A stretch of 64,000 bases of DNA, taken from positions 17,055-81,054 of the forward strand of contig DULK01000048.1 in NCBI GenBank assembly GCA_012840385.1. The letters run 5' to 3'. Shown one piece after another: positions 35,603-44,112 of this stretch (position 1 is its first letter; each line of letters begins with the position of its first letter). Source of the DNA: Syntrophomonadaceae bacterium. GTDB taxonomy: Bacteria; Bacillota; DSM-12270; Thermacetogeniales; Thermacetogeniaceae. The position numbers were made by a program, and so were the translations under genes. A model generated the notes under the pieces. It made no database searches. It had not been told where the DNA came from and saw only the letters and a program-made list of their open reading frames with translations.

Positions 35603-35714
35603 AGGTTTCACCTCCTGGTAATCGAAATGCCTTTTATATATTCTTTCTGATTTTTTCCAGAAAGTCCTGCTAAAAACGGCAACAAATCGATGGGCGGGAT
35701 TTTCCCGTGAATAA

Positions 35715-36839
35715 TTATGAGCGGGGAATCCCCAGGTCCGGAGCCGCCGGGAGCCGCTGCTGGTAGTTGTAGACGATCCGGGAGATCTCCGCGATGTTGC
35801 GGAAGCCCGTATCTTCGTCGGTTATCCCCCGGGAGAGCACCACCAGGATGTAGGGGCGCCTGCCGAAGACGATCCCCATGTCGTTGGCCACCCCGTTGAT
35901 GCTGCCTTCCTTATGGGCGACCTGGAGTTTGGGAGGAAGTTCCCCGGGGAGTCCTACGTGAAAGATGGTGTGCGAGAGGTCGTCGATCAGCCTTCCCCCC
36001 TGCCGGGGGTTTTCCCTGGCGAATTTGATAACCGCCTCGATTACAGATCCCATGTCGCTGGCGGTCGTTGCCCCACTCCCGTAAGGCCTGGTGGTGCTAG
36101 GGGCTATGCTTTTGATATAGTTCATGACATTGCCGTAACCCAGGTAGCGCACCAGCATGTTGTGGGCCACGTTGTCGCTGATGGTGATAGCCACCGTTGC
36201 CAGGCAGCGCAGGGAAAAGGTGTCTCCGTCCCGCGCCGTGTATTGGAGCGCTCCTGCCCCCACCTGGTAATCGCTTGCCCTGTCGTACCGGACCCGGTCA
36301 TTCCATTGCAGCCTCCCTTCCGCTACCTGACGGTAAAGGTAGAGAACCACCGGCACCTTAATGCAGCTTGCGGGAGGTATGGGGATGTTTTCATTGATCC
36401 CGAAGGTTTGGCCTGATTCCAGGTCCTTGAAATATATGCCGTAGGTGCCCGGCAGGGTGTTCAGGTAGCCGGCGACTTCCTGTCTGAGGGGTCCGTAGTC
36501 CGGTTTTCCCAGGGACGGCGGCAGAGGTTTTAATTGCCGGGTGCCGGCCAGGTGGCCCAGCAGGGCAATAAAAAGGAAAGCCGCGGCGACCAGGGACAGG
36601 GAAAGAATTGCCCGGTACTTTCCTTGCAACCGCGATGCTCTCGTAATATAGTTCTCCAGTGCAGGGCTTCTTCGTGCAGCTCTTTCAAGGAACGGTTTTA
36701 GCTTTTCCCAAAGAACATACAAAGCCAGGCAAAATTTGTAATCGGCTTTTCTGTAGGAGGGTTCCAACCTCTTTCTTATCTCAAAGACTTTGGCGACGAT
36801 TCTATCTATAATCTTTTGGAGAATGGGCACGATACTCAA
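35715..36839 (-). CDS. Membrane-anchored serine hydrolase of the class A beta-lactamase fold
   Basis: 374 residues. About 75 cytoplasmic residues are followed by one membrane helix (AILSLSLVAAAFLFIALLGH) and an extracellular domain. The active-site motif SxxK is SCIKVPVVL, SDN is TISDNVAHN, and the KTG position reads HKEGS. These fit the beta-lactamase2 family, which includes penicillin-binding-like enzymes of unknown substrate. The lack of an obvious Glu166 omega loop means resistance should not be assumed. The start is TTG after GAGGTGG with short spacing, so the N-terminus is uncertain. Confidence 0.82.
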   Translation of the reverse strand: MSIVPILQKIIDRIVAKVFEIRKRLEPSYRKADYKFCLALYVLWEKLKPFLERAARRSPALENYITRASRLQGKYRAILSLSLVAAAFLFIALLGHLAGTRQLKPLPPSLGKPDYGPLRQEVAGYLNTLPGTYGIYFKDLESGQTFGINENIPIPPASCIKVPVVLYLYRQVAEGRLQWNDRVRYDRASDYQVGAGALQYTARDGDTFSLRCLATVAITISDNVAHNMLVRYLGYGNVMNYIKSIAPSTTRPYGSGATTASDMGSVIEAVIKFARENPRQGGRLIDDLSHTIFHVGLPGELPPKLQVAHKEGSINGVANDMGIVFGRRPYILVVLSRGITDEDTGFRNIAEISRIVYNYQQRLPAAPDLGIPRS

Positions 36840-36950
36840 ACCACCTCATGCAGTATGTTTAGAGTCATGGAACTGATACGAGCTATAAATAGGGTGCCCA
36901 CCAGGGGTTGGGTAGATACATCCTCCCTGTCGGTGCTGCCGGAAAAACGG

Positions 36951-37550
36951 TCAGGCTCCAGGCTTCTGCAGGCAGCGGCGCAGGCGGTTGTTTACCACGT
37001 CCCAGTCGATGTTCCGGAAAAAGGTGTTCAGGTAAGCTTTCCTGTCGGTCATGTAGTCGATGAAGTAGGCATGTTCGTAAACGTCGAGGACCAGCAGGGG
37101 TACGGTGTGCGTGATAACCCCTGCTTTGTGGGCGTCCTGTAGGAAGTTGCGCACTTCTCTCTCGTCGAGATCGAAAGCCAGAATCCCCCATCCCCTTGCC
37201 GCCAGACCGAGGGCATAGAAATCCTGCATCCAGTTTTCCAAGGACCCGAAAGACCGTCTCAGGTGGTATGCGATTTCCTCGCCGGGCCGGCCTCCGGCCA
37301 TGCCCAGGTTGTCAAAGTAGAGCTCATGGAGTTTGATCCCGTTGAGGCTGAAGGTCTCTTCCAGTTTCAGCTCACGGTAATCGCTGTAAGTGGCATTGGC
37401 CTGCCGGCGGTCGGCCCGAGGCAGCTTTTCTCGTATCTCGTTGGTTTTATTGACATAACCGACATAGAGTTTATAGTGCTCTGCCAGCTGGGTTTCTGAA
37501 AGGCCGGGTAAGGACCTGTACTTAAGGGGTTTCGGTTCAAAGGCAGGCAT
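36951..37550 (-). CDS. Iron/manganese superoxide dismutase-fold protein
   Basis: 199 residues from the ATG at 37550 after GGGAGGGAGAATT; the longer frame to 37631 lacks a site. The SOD pattern is present: SETQLAEHYKLYVGYVNKTN, IKLHELYFDNLGM, WGILAFDLDEREV and LVLDVYEHAYFIDYMTDRKAYL. The four metal ligands are H, H, D and H in these segments. Sequence is divergent from the classical SodA/SodB, so superoxide dismutation is likely but not certain. In an anaerobe it would defend against brief oxygen exposure. Confidence 0.82.
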   Translation of the reverse strand: MPAFEPKPLKYRSLPGLSETQLAEHYKLYVGYVNKTNEIREKLPRADRRQANATYSDYRELKLEETFSLNGIKLHELYFDNLGMAGGRPGEEIAYHLRRSFGSLENWMQDFYALGLAARGWGILAFDLDEREVRNFLQDAHKAGVITHTVPLLVLDVYEHAYFIDYMTDRKAYLNTFFRNIDWDVVNNRLRRCLQKPGA

Positions 37551-37697
37551 AATTCTCCCTCCCGAAATGCAGTTGAGGTATTTGTTACCAGAATATGCTT
37601 CCGGCCGGAGAAGTGTCCTCCCGGACTTCACGGGATGGCGGCAGGCGGCAGGAATAGAATATGTTAATAGAGAAAGAAATCTCAGGGGTGCATAGCG

Positions 37698-38537
37698 ATG
37701 CCGGACGCAGATTTGCTCACAACTGCTCAGGTTTGCAGTGCTTTAGGCATGACCCCGCGCCAGATCCACAGGCTTACCGCCGACGGTTATCTGGAGGTGC
37801 AGCAGGTCGCCAGAAATAAACACGGTGCCGTGAAGCTGTTCAGCGGGGAACAGGTAGAAGCGGTCAGGCAGGAGTTACCCCGGATTCTGAAAAAGTGGGA
37901 GATTGAAGACGGGGCCCGGTATGGGGTTGCAGCAGCCTGGCGGCGGCTCGCGAACTGGCGTACCTTTCAGCGGACCAGGTCGCGGAAGGAGAGGTTTTTA
38001 AATACCTTGAGCGGCCTTCCCGAAAAAAGCGCCTCCCTGCTGCGTGCCGCTTACTTTCTTTATCATCTCAACCACTACGCCAAGGCCGGAGAGTCATACC
38101 TTTATGAGCTGAAGGAAAAGGTGCTGGCGGCTTTCTCGGCTCATTTCACAGCGGAGGACGGCCTGCAGATCTATTTTATTCCTGGCCCGGCCCGGATTCG
38201 CCTCTGCCCGGACTGCAGACGGCGGGCCCAGGGCGAAAACAGGAGTTACCTGGAATATGCCCGGTTGACCGGGGGATGCCCCAACTGCCGTAAAGAGGAG
38301 GATTATTTCAGCCTGTATGAATTCCTGATCACCTGTGATGTCCACCGGTTCTGCTTTCATTCCCCGGTCCAAATCGCCTGGAAGTGGCTGAAGGGAAAGG
38401 AAATTCCACAGAAGGAGGGTTCCGAGCGGGAAGGCGGTTACCCCTTCGGAAGGGCGATCGCCCCGGGAGAGGCGGCCGCAGTTAACCTCGCCGAAGTGAT
38501 TGCCGAACTGGAGAGGTTTCTCGATGCATGGGGGTAA
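37698..38537 (+). CDS. MerR-type HTH protein with zinc ribbon, function unknown
   Basis: 279 residues. The N-terminus is a MerR-like winged helix: LLTTAQVCSALGMTPRQIHR and LTADGYLEVQQVARN. After a basic helical linker comes a region with four cysteines in CPDC and CPNC pairs (about residues 173-200), probably a zinc ribbon. The remainder, including ITCDVHRFCFHSP, matches nothing I recognise. It could be a regulator or a phage/recombination-type DNA-binding protein. It stands alone, divergent from the SOD-like gene, with AGGGGTG before its ATG. Confidence 0.7.
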   Translation: MPDADLLTTAQVCSALGMTPRQIHRLTADGYLEVQQVARNKHGAVKLFSGEQVEAVRQELPRILKKWEIEDGARYGVAAAWRRLANWRTFQRTRSRKERFLNTLSGLPEKSASLLRAAYFLYHLNHYAKAGESYLYELKEKVLAAFSAHFTAEDGLQIYFIPGPARIRLCPDCRRRAQGENRSYLEYARLTGGCPNCRKEEDYFSLYEFLITCDVHRFCFHSPVQIAWKWLKGKEIPQKEGSEREGGYPFGRAIAPGEAAAVNLAEVIAELERFLDAWG

Positions 38538-38597
38538 AGCAGGTACGGCAATGTTCTCCTGATAAGAAAATTTTTCTGTGTGAAGAATAAAGTCTTA

Positions 38598-38625
38598 TTG
38601 AAAAGTTTTTCCGGGATGCTAAAAT
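38598..38625 (+). promoter_or_regulatory. Candidate promoter of the ABC exporter operon
   Basis: TTGAAA (38598-38603) and TAAAAT (38620-38625) have a 16-base spacer. The exporter operon starts at 38733. Confidence 0.45.
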
Positions 38626-38635
38626 AAACATGATA

Positions 38636-38678
38636 CCAGGTATACTGGAAGCATGACATTAGTATACATGCTGTCCGT
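38636..38678. promoter_or_regulatory. Candidate TetR operator region
   Basis: Two GTATAC cores, at 38640-38645 and 38662-38667, are 22 bases apart and each sits in a partial palindrome (CCAGGTATACTGG and GACATTAGTATACATGCTGTC). They lie just downstream of the candidate promoter of the operon that ends with a TetR gene. Confidence 0.35.
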
Positions 38679-38732
38679 TCGAAACCGGGAAATGTTAAGG
38701 CAGCGGGAAAGTGCCGACGGGGAGGATGACCT

Positions 38733-39719
38733 GTGGAGAGGAGAAAACTGGTTGCGGCGGTTTTGACCTTGCTGAGCCTGGCGGGGGTGGCTTACTGGGC
38801 GTATCCCCGGCTTTTAACCAAAACCAAACCGGTGCTTCAGGCGACGGGCACCATTGAGGCGACAAGTGTGGAGTTGACCGCCAAAACGGCGGGTACCATT
38901 TCAATGCTCAAGATCGAAGAGGGGGACACCGTCATCAGGGGACAACTGGTAGCGGAGCTCTCGCGCAACGACCTGGTTGCACAGCGGGAACGGGACGCCA
39001 TGGCTCTTTTGAAGGCTGAAAACCAGTTAAAGGAAATGCTTTCCGGCGCCAGGGTCCAGGAGAGGGATGCGGCTGCCGCCGAGGTGCGCATTGCCGAGGC
39101 CAACCTTGAAAAGGCCACGGCGGATCTGGAGCGCAGGCAGCTGCTCTACGATCAGGGCGCCGTAACCCGGGAGGAACTGGACCGCTATAAGACAAACCTC
39201 GAAGTGGCCAAAAACCAACTGCAGGCGGCACAGGCAAGGCTGAGCCTGCTGGAGGCGGGCAGCAGGCCGGAGGCGATTGCCACCGCCAGGGCCGAGGTGG
39301 AGCGCAGCAGGGCGGTGCTCAAGGCAACGGATGCCGTGCTCCAGGATCTGAAGATCTATTCCCCCATTACGGGAGTGGTGGTTGCCAAGAACTATCAGGA
39401 GGGGGAATTCGTCCAGATTGGTTCTTCTGTAGCTACGGTGGCCGACCTTTCCCACCTCTGGATTAAGGTGTACGTGGCCACCGATGATCTCCCGGCGGTG
39501 AAGCTAGGACAGAAGGTGCATTTTACAGTGAGCGGTGACCCCGCCGTTTATCAGGGGACGGTAAACTGGATCTCTCCAAAAGGGGAGTATACCCCGAAGA
39601 CCATTCAGACCAGGCAGGAAAGGGCGAACGTGGTCTTTGCGGTCAAGATTGGGATCGATAACGGCAGGGGCCGCTTGAAGCCCGGGATGCCTGCCGACGT
39701 GACCTTCGACCGGGGTTAG
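38733..39719 (+). CDS. HlyD/YbhG-type membrane fusion protein of an ABC exporter
   Basis: 328 residues; GTG start 8 bases after GGGGAGG. An N-terminal membrane anchor (about 5-25) is followed by a biotinyl-lipoyl half ([18 protein letters not shown]), a long coiled-coil hairpin (about 85-195), and the second lipoyl half ([20 protein letters not shown]). The beta-barrel domain ends near [20 protein letters not shown]. It is the adaptor of an efflux pump together with the two ATPases and permease that follow at 4- to 5-base gaps or overlap, as in E. coli ybhGFSR. Substrate unknown. Confidence 0.9.
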   Translation: MERRKLVAAVLTLLSLAGVAYWAYPRLLTKTKPVLQATGTIEATSVELTAKTAGTISMLKIEEGDTVIRGQLVAELSRNDLVAQRERDAMALLKAENQLKEMLSGARVQERDAAAAEVRIAEANLEKATADLERRQLLYDQGAVTREELDRYKTNLEVAKNQLQAAQARLSLLEAGSRPEAIATARAEVERSRAVLKATDAVLQDLKIYSPITGVVVAKNYQEGEFVQIGSSVATVADLSHLWIKVYVATDDLPAVKLGQKVHFTVSGDPAVYQGTVNWISPKGEYTPKTIQTRQERANVVFAVKIGIDNGRGRLKPGMPADVTFDRG

Positions 39720-39723
39720 GCCG

Positions 39724-40626
39724 ATGATCAGGACGGAGCAGTTGACGAAAGCCTTTGGCGGGAATGTGGCGGTTGACGGCGTGAGCATGCACGTCAGGGA
39801 GCGGGAGATCTTCGGACTGGTGGGTCCCGACGGGGCGGGAAAAACCACTCTGATACGGATGATCTGCGGCCTGATTACCCCCGACCGCGGCAACACTCTC
39901 CTGATGGGGATGACGCCGCGCCAGATGGAGCGGAATAAAGAGAAGCTGGGGTATATGCCGCAGCGCTTCAGCCTGTACGGCGACCTCACGGTAATGGAGA
40001 ATATAGACTTCTTTGGTTCCATGTACGGGCTGGACCGGCGGACCGTCCGGGAGCGGGCAGAGGAGATCCTGGAGATTACAAGGCTGCAGGGTTTTGAAAA
40101 CCGGTTTGCCGATCAACTCTCCGGGGGAATGAAGCAGAAGCTGGCCCTGACCTGCGCCCTGATCACCAGGCCGAGGGTCCTGGTGCTGGATGAGCCGACC
40201 TACGGCGTCGATCCGGAGTCGCGCAAGGAGTTCTGGAGGATCCTTTACTACCTCAACAAAGAGGGAATGACGGTGCTGGTTTCCACCCCGTACATGGACG
40301 AGGCGGAGCTCTGCCATACCGTCGGTTTCCTGAACCGCGGCCGGCTGGTTGCCACCGGTTCCCCGGTTGCGCTCAAGAGAAGCTTTCCCTACCGCCTGCT
40401 CGAGGTGTGCGCGGAGGTGAGGGACCCCAACTTTTTTAAGGGAATGAGCGGGGTCATCGACTCCTCCGTTTACGGGGACAGGTTTCACCTGGCGGTGGAG
40501 GATCCGGTAACGGCCGGGAGGGCAATAGAGGTGATGCTGGCTGCAAGAGGGATCCGGCTTATTTCCCTCCGGGAAATATCTCCTTCGATGGAAGACATCT
40601 TTGTAGCGCTGGCGGATAAGGGGTGA
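39724..40626 (+). CDS. ABC exporter ATPase 1 (YbhF N-half-like)
   Basis: 300 residues. Walker A is GPDGAGKTT, the signature [12 protein letters not shown] and Walker [17 protein letters not shown]. The C-terminal extension (about 220-300) is typical of YbhF/DrrA-type exporters. The gene starts 4 bases after the adaptor. In E. coli the two ATPase halves are fused in YbhF; here they are separate genes. It probably forms a heterodimer with the next ATPase. Confidence 0.92.
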   Translation: MIRTEQLTKAFGGNVAVDGVSMHVREREIFGLVGPDGAGKTTLIRMICGLITPDRGNTLLMGMTPRQMERNKEKLGYMPQRFSLYGDLTVMENIDFFGSMYGLDRRTVRERAEEILEITRLQGFENRFADQLSGGMKQKLALTCALITRPRVLVLDEPTYGVDPESRKEFWRILYYLNKEGMTVLVSTPYMDEAELCHTVGFLNRGRLVATGSPVALKRSFPYRLLEVCAEVRDPNFFKGMSGVIDSSVYGDRFHLAVEDPVTAGRAIEVMLAARGIRLISLREISPSMEDIFVALADKG

Positions 40627-40630
40627 TCCG

Positions 40631-41557
40631 ATGAGCGTAGCGGTGGAAACCCGGGATCTGACAAAGAAGTTCGGGAACTTTACGGCAGTCGACCGCATCA
40701 CCATGCAGATAGAAGAGGGGGAGATCTGCGGGTTTATGGGACCTAACGGAGCCGGGAAATCCACCCTCATCAGGATGCTCTGCGGCATCCTGGAACCCAC
40801 CTCCGGTAGGGGCAGGGTGCTGGGTTTTGATCTGGCCGGGGAGACCGAGGAGATCAGACGCAGGCTGGGTTATATGTCCCAGAAATTCAGCCTTTACGAG
40901 GACCTGACGGTGAGGGAGAATCTGGACTTCTATGCGGGGCTGTACAGCATCCCGTTGCGGGAGAGGAAGAACCGCATCTCCGATATGCTAACAATGGCGG
41001 GATTGACCGGAAGGGAAAACGCTCTGGTGGCGAATTTGAGCAGCGGCTGGAAGCAGCGGCTGGCCCTGGGCTGTGCCATCATCGGCCGGCCGGCCATCAT
41101 TTTTCTGGATGAGCCCACCAGCGGCGTCAGCCCTACCGCCCGGCGGGAATTCTTCAGCATTATCCAGCAACTGGCGAACGAGGGCACCACCGTGATCGTA
41201 ACCACCCATTTTATGGATGAAGCGGAACGCTGCACCAGGATCGCCTTCATTTCCGGAGGACGGCTGCTGGCATATGACACTCCTGACCACCTCAAGGCCG
41301 TCTCCCTGGAGGGGTATCTGGTGGAGGTGGAATTGCCCGATCCGGTGGAGAGCATCCGGCGCATCGAGGAGCAGCCCTATGTCAGGGAATGCAGCCTGCA
41401 CGGGCCGCTGCTCCACGTGCTGCTTGCCGGTAAATCCGACGTGACGGCTCTGGAACGGTTCACCGGAGCGACCGTCAGACCGATCACCCCGACCCTTGAG
41501 GATGTTTTCATAGCCCTTGCCAGACGGCAGCGGGAGGGAAGACCAGAGAATGGGTAG
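40631..41557 (+). CDS. ABC exporter ATPase 2 (YbhF C-half-like)
   Basis: 308 residues with Walker A GPNGAGKST and Walker B IIFLDEPTSGVSPTAR. The signature is LSSGWKQRLAL instead of LSGGQ-like, so the second glycine is replaced and one of the two ATP sites may be degenerate. This asymmetry is known in heterodimeric exporters. The stop overlaps the start of the permease gene by 8 bases. Confidence 0.92.
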   Translation: MSVAVETRDLTKKFGNFTAVDRITMQIEEGEICGFMGPNGAGKSTLIRMLCGILEPTSGRGRVLGFDLAGETEEIRRRLGYMSQKFSLYEDLTVRENLDFYAGLYSIPLRERKNRISDMLTMAGLTGRENALVANLSSGWKQRLALGCAIIGRPAIIFLDEPTSGVSPTARREFFSIIQQLANEGTTVIVTTHFMDEAERCTRIAFISGGRLLAYDTPDHLKAVSLEGYLVEVELPDPVESIRRIEEQPYVRECSLHGPLLHVLLAGKSDVTALERFTGATVRPITPTLEDVFIALARRQREGRPENG

Positions 41558-42662
41558 AATAGTTTCCGTCTTGAAAAAGGAGTTTCTCCAGATGCGGCGG
41601 GACCGGCTGACTCTCGCTCTGGTTTTCATGCTGCCCCTGGTGCAACTGGTGCTGTTCGGCTACGCCATCCAGACCGAGGTCAAGCACATCGCCACCGTTG
41701 TGTTCGACCAATCCCTGTCTGCGGAGAGCCGGGATGTGATCGAGGCCTTTACCGCTTCGGGTTACTTTGACGTAACCGGGGTGGCCTGGAGTTATGCCGA
41801 TGTAAACAGGCTGATCGACAGCGGCAGGGCGAAAGTGGGTATTATTTTCCCCCCGGATTTTGCTACCAACCTGAAGCGCGGTGGATCGGCGCAGGTCCAG
41901 GTTATCGTTGATGCCAGCGACAGCATGGTCTCCAACCAGGCCGTGGCCATTGCCAACGCCATCGGGTTGTTGAAGTCCCAGGAGGTGCTTGCCGGGAAAA
42001 TGCAATTCAGAGGTGCAATGCCGTACGATGTGCGGGTGCGCCCCTGGTACAACCCGGACGGGATCACCGCTTACTACATGGTGCCCGCCATCCTGGGGGT
42101 AATCGTGACGATGACCATGGTGCTGATGACCGCCGTCGGGATCGTGCGCGAACGGGAACGGGGAACTTTAGAGCAGCTGATCGTCACACCCATCAGGCCG
42201 TATGAACTGATGATCGGAAAGATCGTGCCTTACATCCTGCTGGGATATCTCCAGATCACGGTGGCCCTGCTGGTCGGCTCTTTTGTGTTTCACGTGCCGA
42301 TCCGGGGAAGCCTCCTGCAGCTTTACCTGTTGACCCTTTTCTTCATCACCGCATCGCTGGGGCTGGGCATTCTCATCTCCAATATTGCCAAAACCCAGAT
42401 GCAGGCGATGCAGCTGTCGTTCTTTGTCTTTCTGCCGAGCATAATGCTCTCCGGTTTTCTCTTTCCCCGCGCCGCCATGCCGAAAATCATCTATTATCTC
42501 AGTTGTGTCATTCCCCTTACTTATTATCTGGATATCATCAGGGGAATTATCCTGAAGGGGATCGGATTCCCGTACCTGATCGGGCAGGTGACGGCGCTCC
42601 TGGTGTTTTCGGTGATCTTCCTGACCATCAGCATTCTCAAGTTTAAGAAGAAAATAGCCTGA
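41550..42662 (+). CDS. ABC-2 type exporter permease (YbhS/YbhR-like)
   Basis: 370 residues from the ATG at 41550, overlapping the ATPase stop by 8 bases; the frame is open to 41517 but the longer N-terminus lacks support. One N-terminal helix, a large external loop of about 140 residues, then five C-terminal helices, the ABC-2 layout. ERERGTLEQLIVTPIRPYEL is the family coupling motif. Only one permease gene is present while E. coli has two (YbhS, YbhR), so it may act as a homodimer. Confidence 0.9.
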   Translation: MGRIVSVLKKEFLQMRRDRLTLALVFMLPLVQLVLFGYAIQTEVKHIATVVFDQSLSAESRDVIEAFTASGYFDVTGVAWSYADVNRLIDSGRAKVGIIFPPDFATNLKRGGSAQVQVIVDASDSMVSNQAVAIANAIGLLKSQEVLAGKMQFRGAMPYDVRVRPWYNPDGITAYYMVPAILGVIVTMTMVLMTAVGIVRERERGTLEQLIVTPIRPYELMIGKIVPYILLGYLQITVALLVGSFVFHVPIRGSLLQLYLLTLFFITASLGLGILISNIAKTQMQAMQLSFFVFLPSIMLSGFLFPRAAMPKIIYYLSCVIPLTYYLDIIRGIILKGIGFPYLIGQVTALLVFSVIFLTISILKFKKKIA

Positions 42663-42678
42663 TACGGGGTGACGGGAC

Positions 42679-43242
42679 GTGGACATCAGGGAAAGGATCA
42701 TCGCCGCCTGCAGGGAACTCGCCCGGGCGCAGGGGTTCCATGCTATAACGGTGGACGAGCTGGCTTACCGGGCGGGGGTTAGCAAGCGTACCCTCTACCG
42801 CTATTTCAGGAGCAAGGAAGAAGTCATCGAGGCCACCCTGGATGCCTTTATGCAGGAAATCGGCAGCGAGGCTGACCGGCTGACTGCTTCCCGGGCAAAA
42901 GCGGCTGACATTATCGACTCCATGATCGGTTACCTGGTCACCAGGGGACAGTTCCTTACCAGCTCCCGGGGGCTGCATGACTTGAAGCGGCACTACCCCC
43001 GTTTGTGGGAAAAGATCGTTCGCTTCAGAGCGGAAAAAATGCAGGATGTGATCGCGGCCTTGATTCAAAAGAGTGAGCGGGAAGCGGTGCGACGGATCGA
43101 TCCCAGGATTATCACCGAAGCCTTTATTGCTGCCATTAACGCTGTTGCAAACCCCGATTTCATCCTGTCCAACGGTATGACCTTTGAAGAAACCGCCAGG
43201 CAACTGATCGAACTGATAAAGTATACCTTTACCGGTGAGTAG
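42679..43242 (+). CDS. TetR family regulator
   Basis: 187 residues from GTG. The N-terminal helix-turn-helix reads GFHAITVDELAYRAGVSKRTLYRYFRSKEE in consecutive parts, the standard TetR DNA-binding domain. The C-terminal ligand domain (about 60-187) is variable. It lies 16 bases after the exporter permease, as CecR does near ybhGFSR in E. coli. It probably represses the exporter at the sites near 38640-38667 until a toxic ligand appears. Confidence 0.92.
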   Translation: MDIRERIIAACRELARAQGFHAITVDELAYRAGVSKRTLYRYFRSKEEVIEATLDAFMQEIGSEADRLTASRAKAADIIDSMIGYLVTRGQFLTSSRGLHDLKRHYPRLWEKIVRFRAEKMQDVIAALIQKSEREAVRRIDPRIITEAFIAAINAVANPDFILSNGMTFEETARQLIELIKYTFTGE

Positions 43243-43399
43243 CTGCCGGGGCAGATTCGTGAGGAAACGGTTTAGTGACTTAGGTCTTGCGCCGGCTCGA
43301 GCATAGCTATAAGATTATAAAAAGAAACCACCCGAAATATGTCAAATGGCGCCGGAATGAAAGCAATAGCCATCACTGAAGAGCGACGGGGAGAGAGAA

Positions 43400-44080
43400 A
43401 TGGAACAGAAAAACACAGCGCTGGTCATCTGCGAATCCCTGGCCCGGGAGATCGAAAGGATCGTACCTCCAGATCTTGAAATCAGGGAAATCGAGTTGGG
43501 CCTGCACGATTACCCCAGGAAGCTCAACGAAAAACTGGGCAGGGTACTGTCCGAGCTGGAAGAGGAGCGGGAGTGGGACGTGATCCTGCTGGGGTTCGGC
43601 CTCTGCTCGGAAGGGACGGTCGGGTTGAAGGCGAAGCGGGCCAGACTTGTTTTACCGAAAACCGATGACTGCATCGCCATTTTTCTCGGCTCCCGGGAAG
43701 TATACATGGAACAATTCAGAAAACAACCCGGGACCTATTATTTTACTAAAGGGTTCTTAAAGGACGGTACCGGTCCCCTGGCAATGTACCTGGGGGAGCA
43801 CGAATGGACGAGGAAATACAGCAAGGAAAAGGCGCAGTGGCTTGCCAAAGAGATGATGAAGAATTACAGGCGGGCTGCCCTGATCGATACAGGCGTTTAT
43901 GACATTACCCCCTACATAGCCAAAGTCAAAAAGACGGCAGAGGTTTTCGGCCTGGAGTTCGAGATTATCCCAGGGTCACTGGCCATCCTGGAAGCCCTTG
44001 TAAAGGGCCCGTGGGACGACCGGTTTGTTGTAGTCGAGCCCGGTCAGGAAATTACCAGGCAGATGTTTAACAACGGATAA
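43400..44080 (+). CDS. DUF1638 protein
   Basis: 226 residues; ATG after GGGGAGAGAG. The DUF1638 pattern is visible: ALVICESLAREIE near the start, ILLGFGLCSEGTVGL, LVLPKTDDCIAIFLGSRE and GTYYFTKGF. The family has conserved Cys and His residues and often neighbours corrinoid methyltransferase and activator genes. Its activity is not known. Here it precedes a RamA/RACE-type activator by 32 bases, which supports a role in corrinoid-dependent methyl transfer. Confidence 0.85.
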   Translation: MEQKNTALVICESLAREIERIVPPDLEIREIELGLHDYPRKLNEKLGRVLSELEEEREWDVILLGFGLCSEGTVGLKAKRARLVLPKTDDCIAIFLGSREVYMEQFRKQPGTYYFTKGFLKDGTGPLAMYLGEHEWTRKYSKEKAQWLAKEMMKNYRRAALIDTGVYDITPYIAKVKKTAEVFGLEFEIIPGSLAILEALVKGPWDDRFVVVEPGQEITRQMFNNG

Positions 44081-44112
44081 AGCAGATATGGAATAAAAAG
44101 GAGGGCTTGCTG

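Noticed and set aside
35715..36839. Beta-lactamase resistance gene
   Set aside because: SxxK and SDN are present but the omega-loop glutamate is not evident and the KTG position is EGS; the fold alone does not show antibiotic hydrolysis.
39643..40800. 385-codon minus-strand frame opposite the exporter ATPases
   Set aside because: Long open antisense frames are expected in GC-rich coding DNA; the sequence is not protein-like and lies across two clear ABC ATPase genes.
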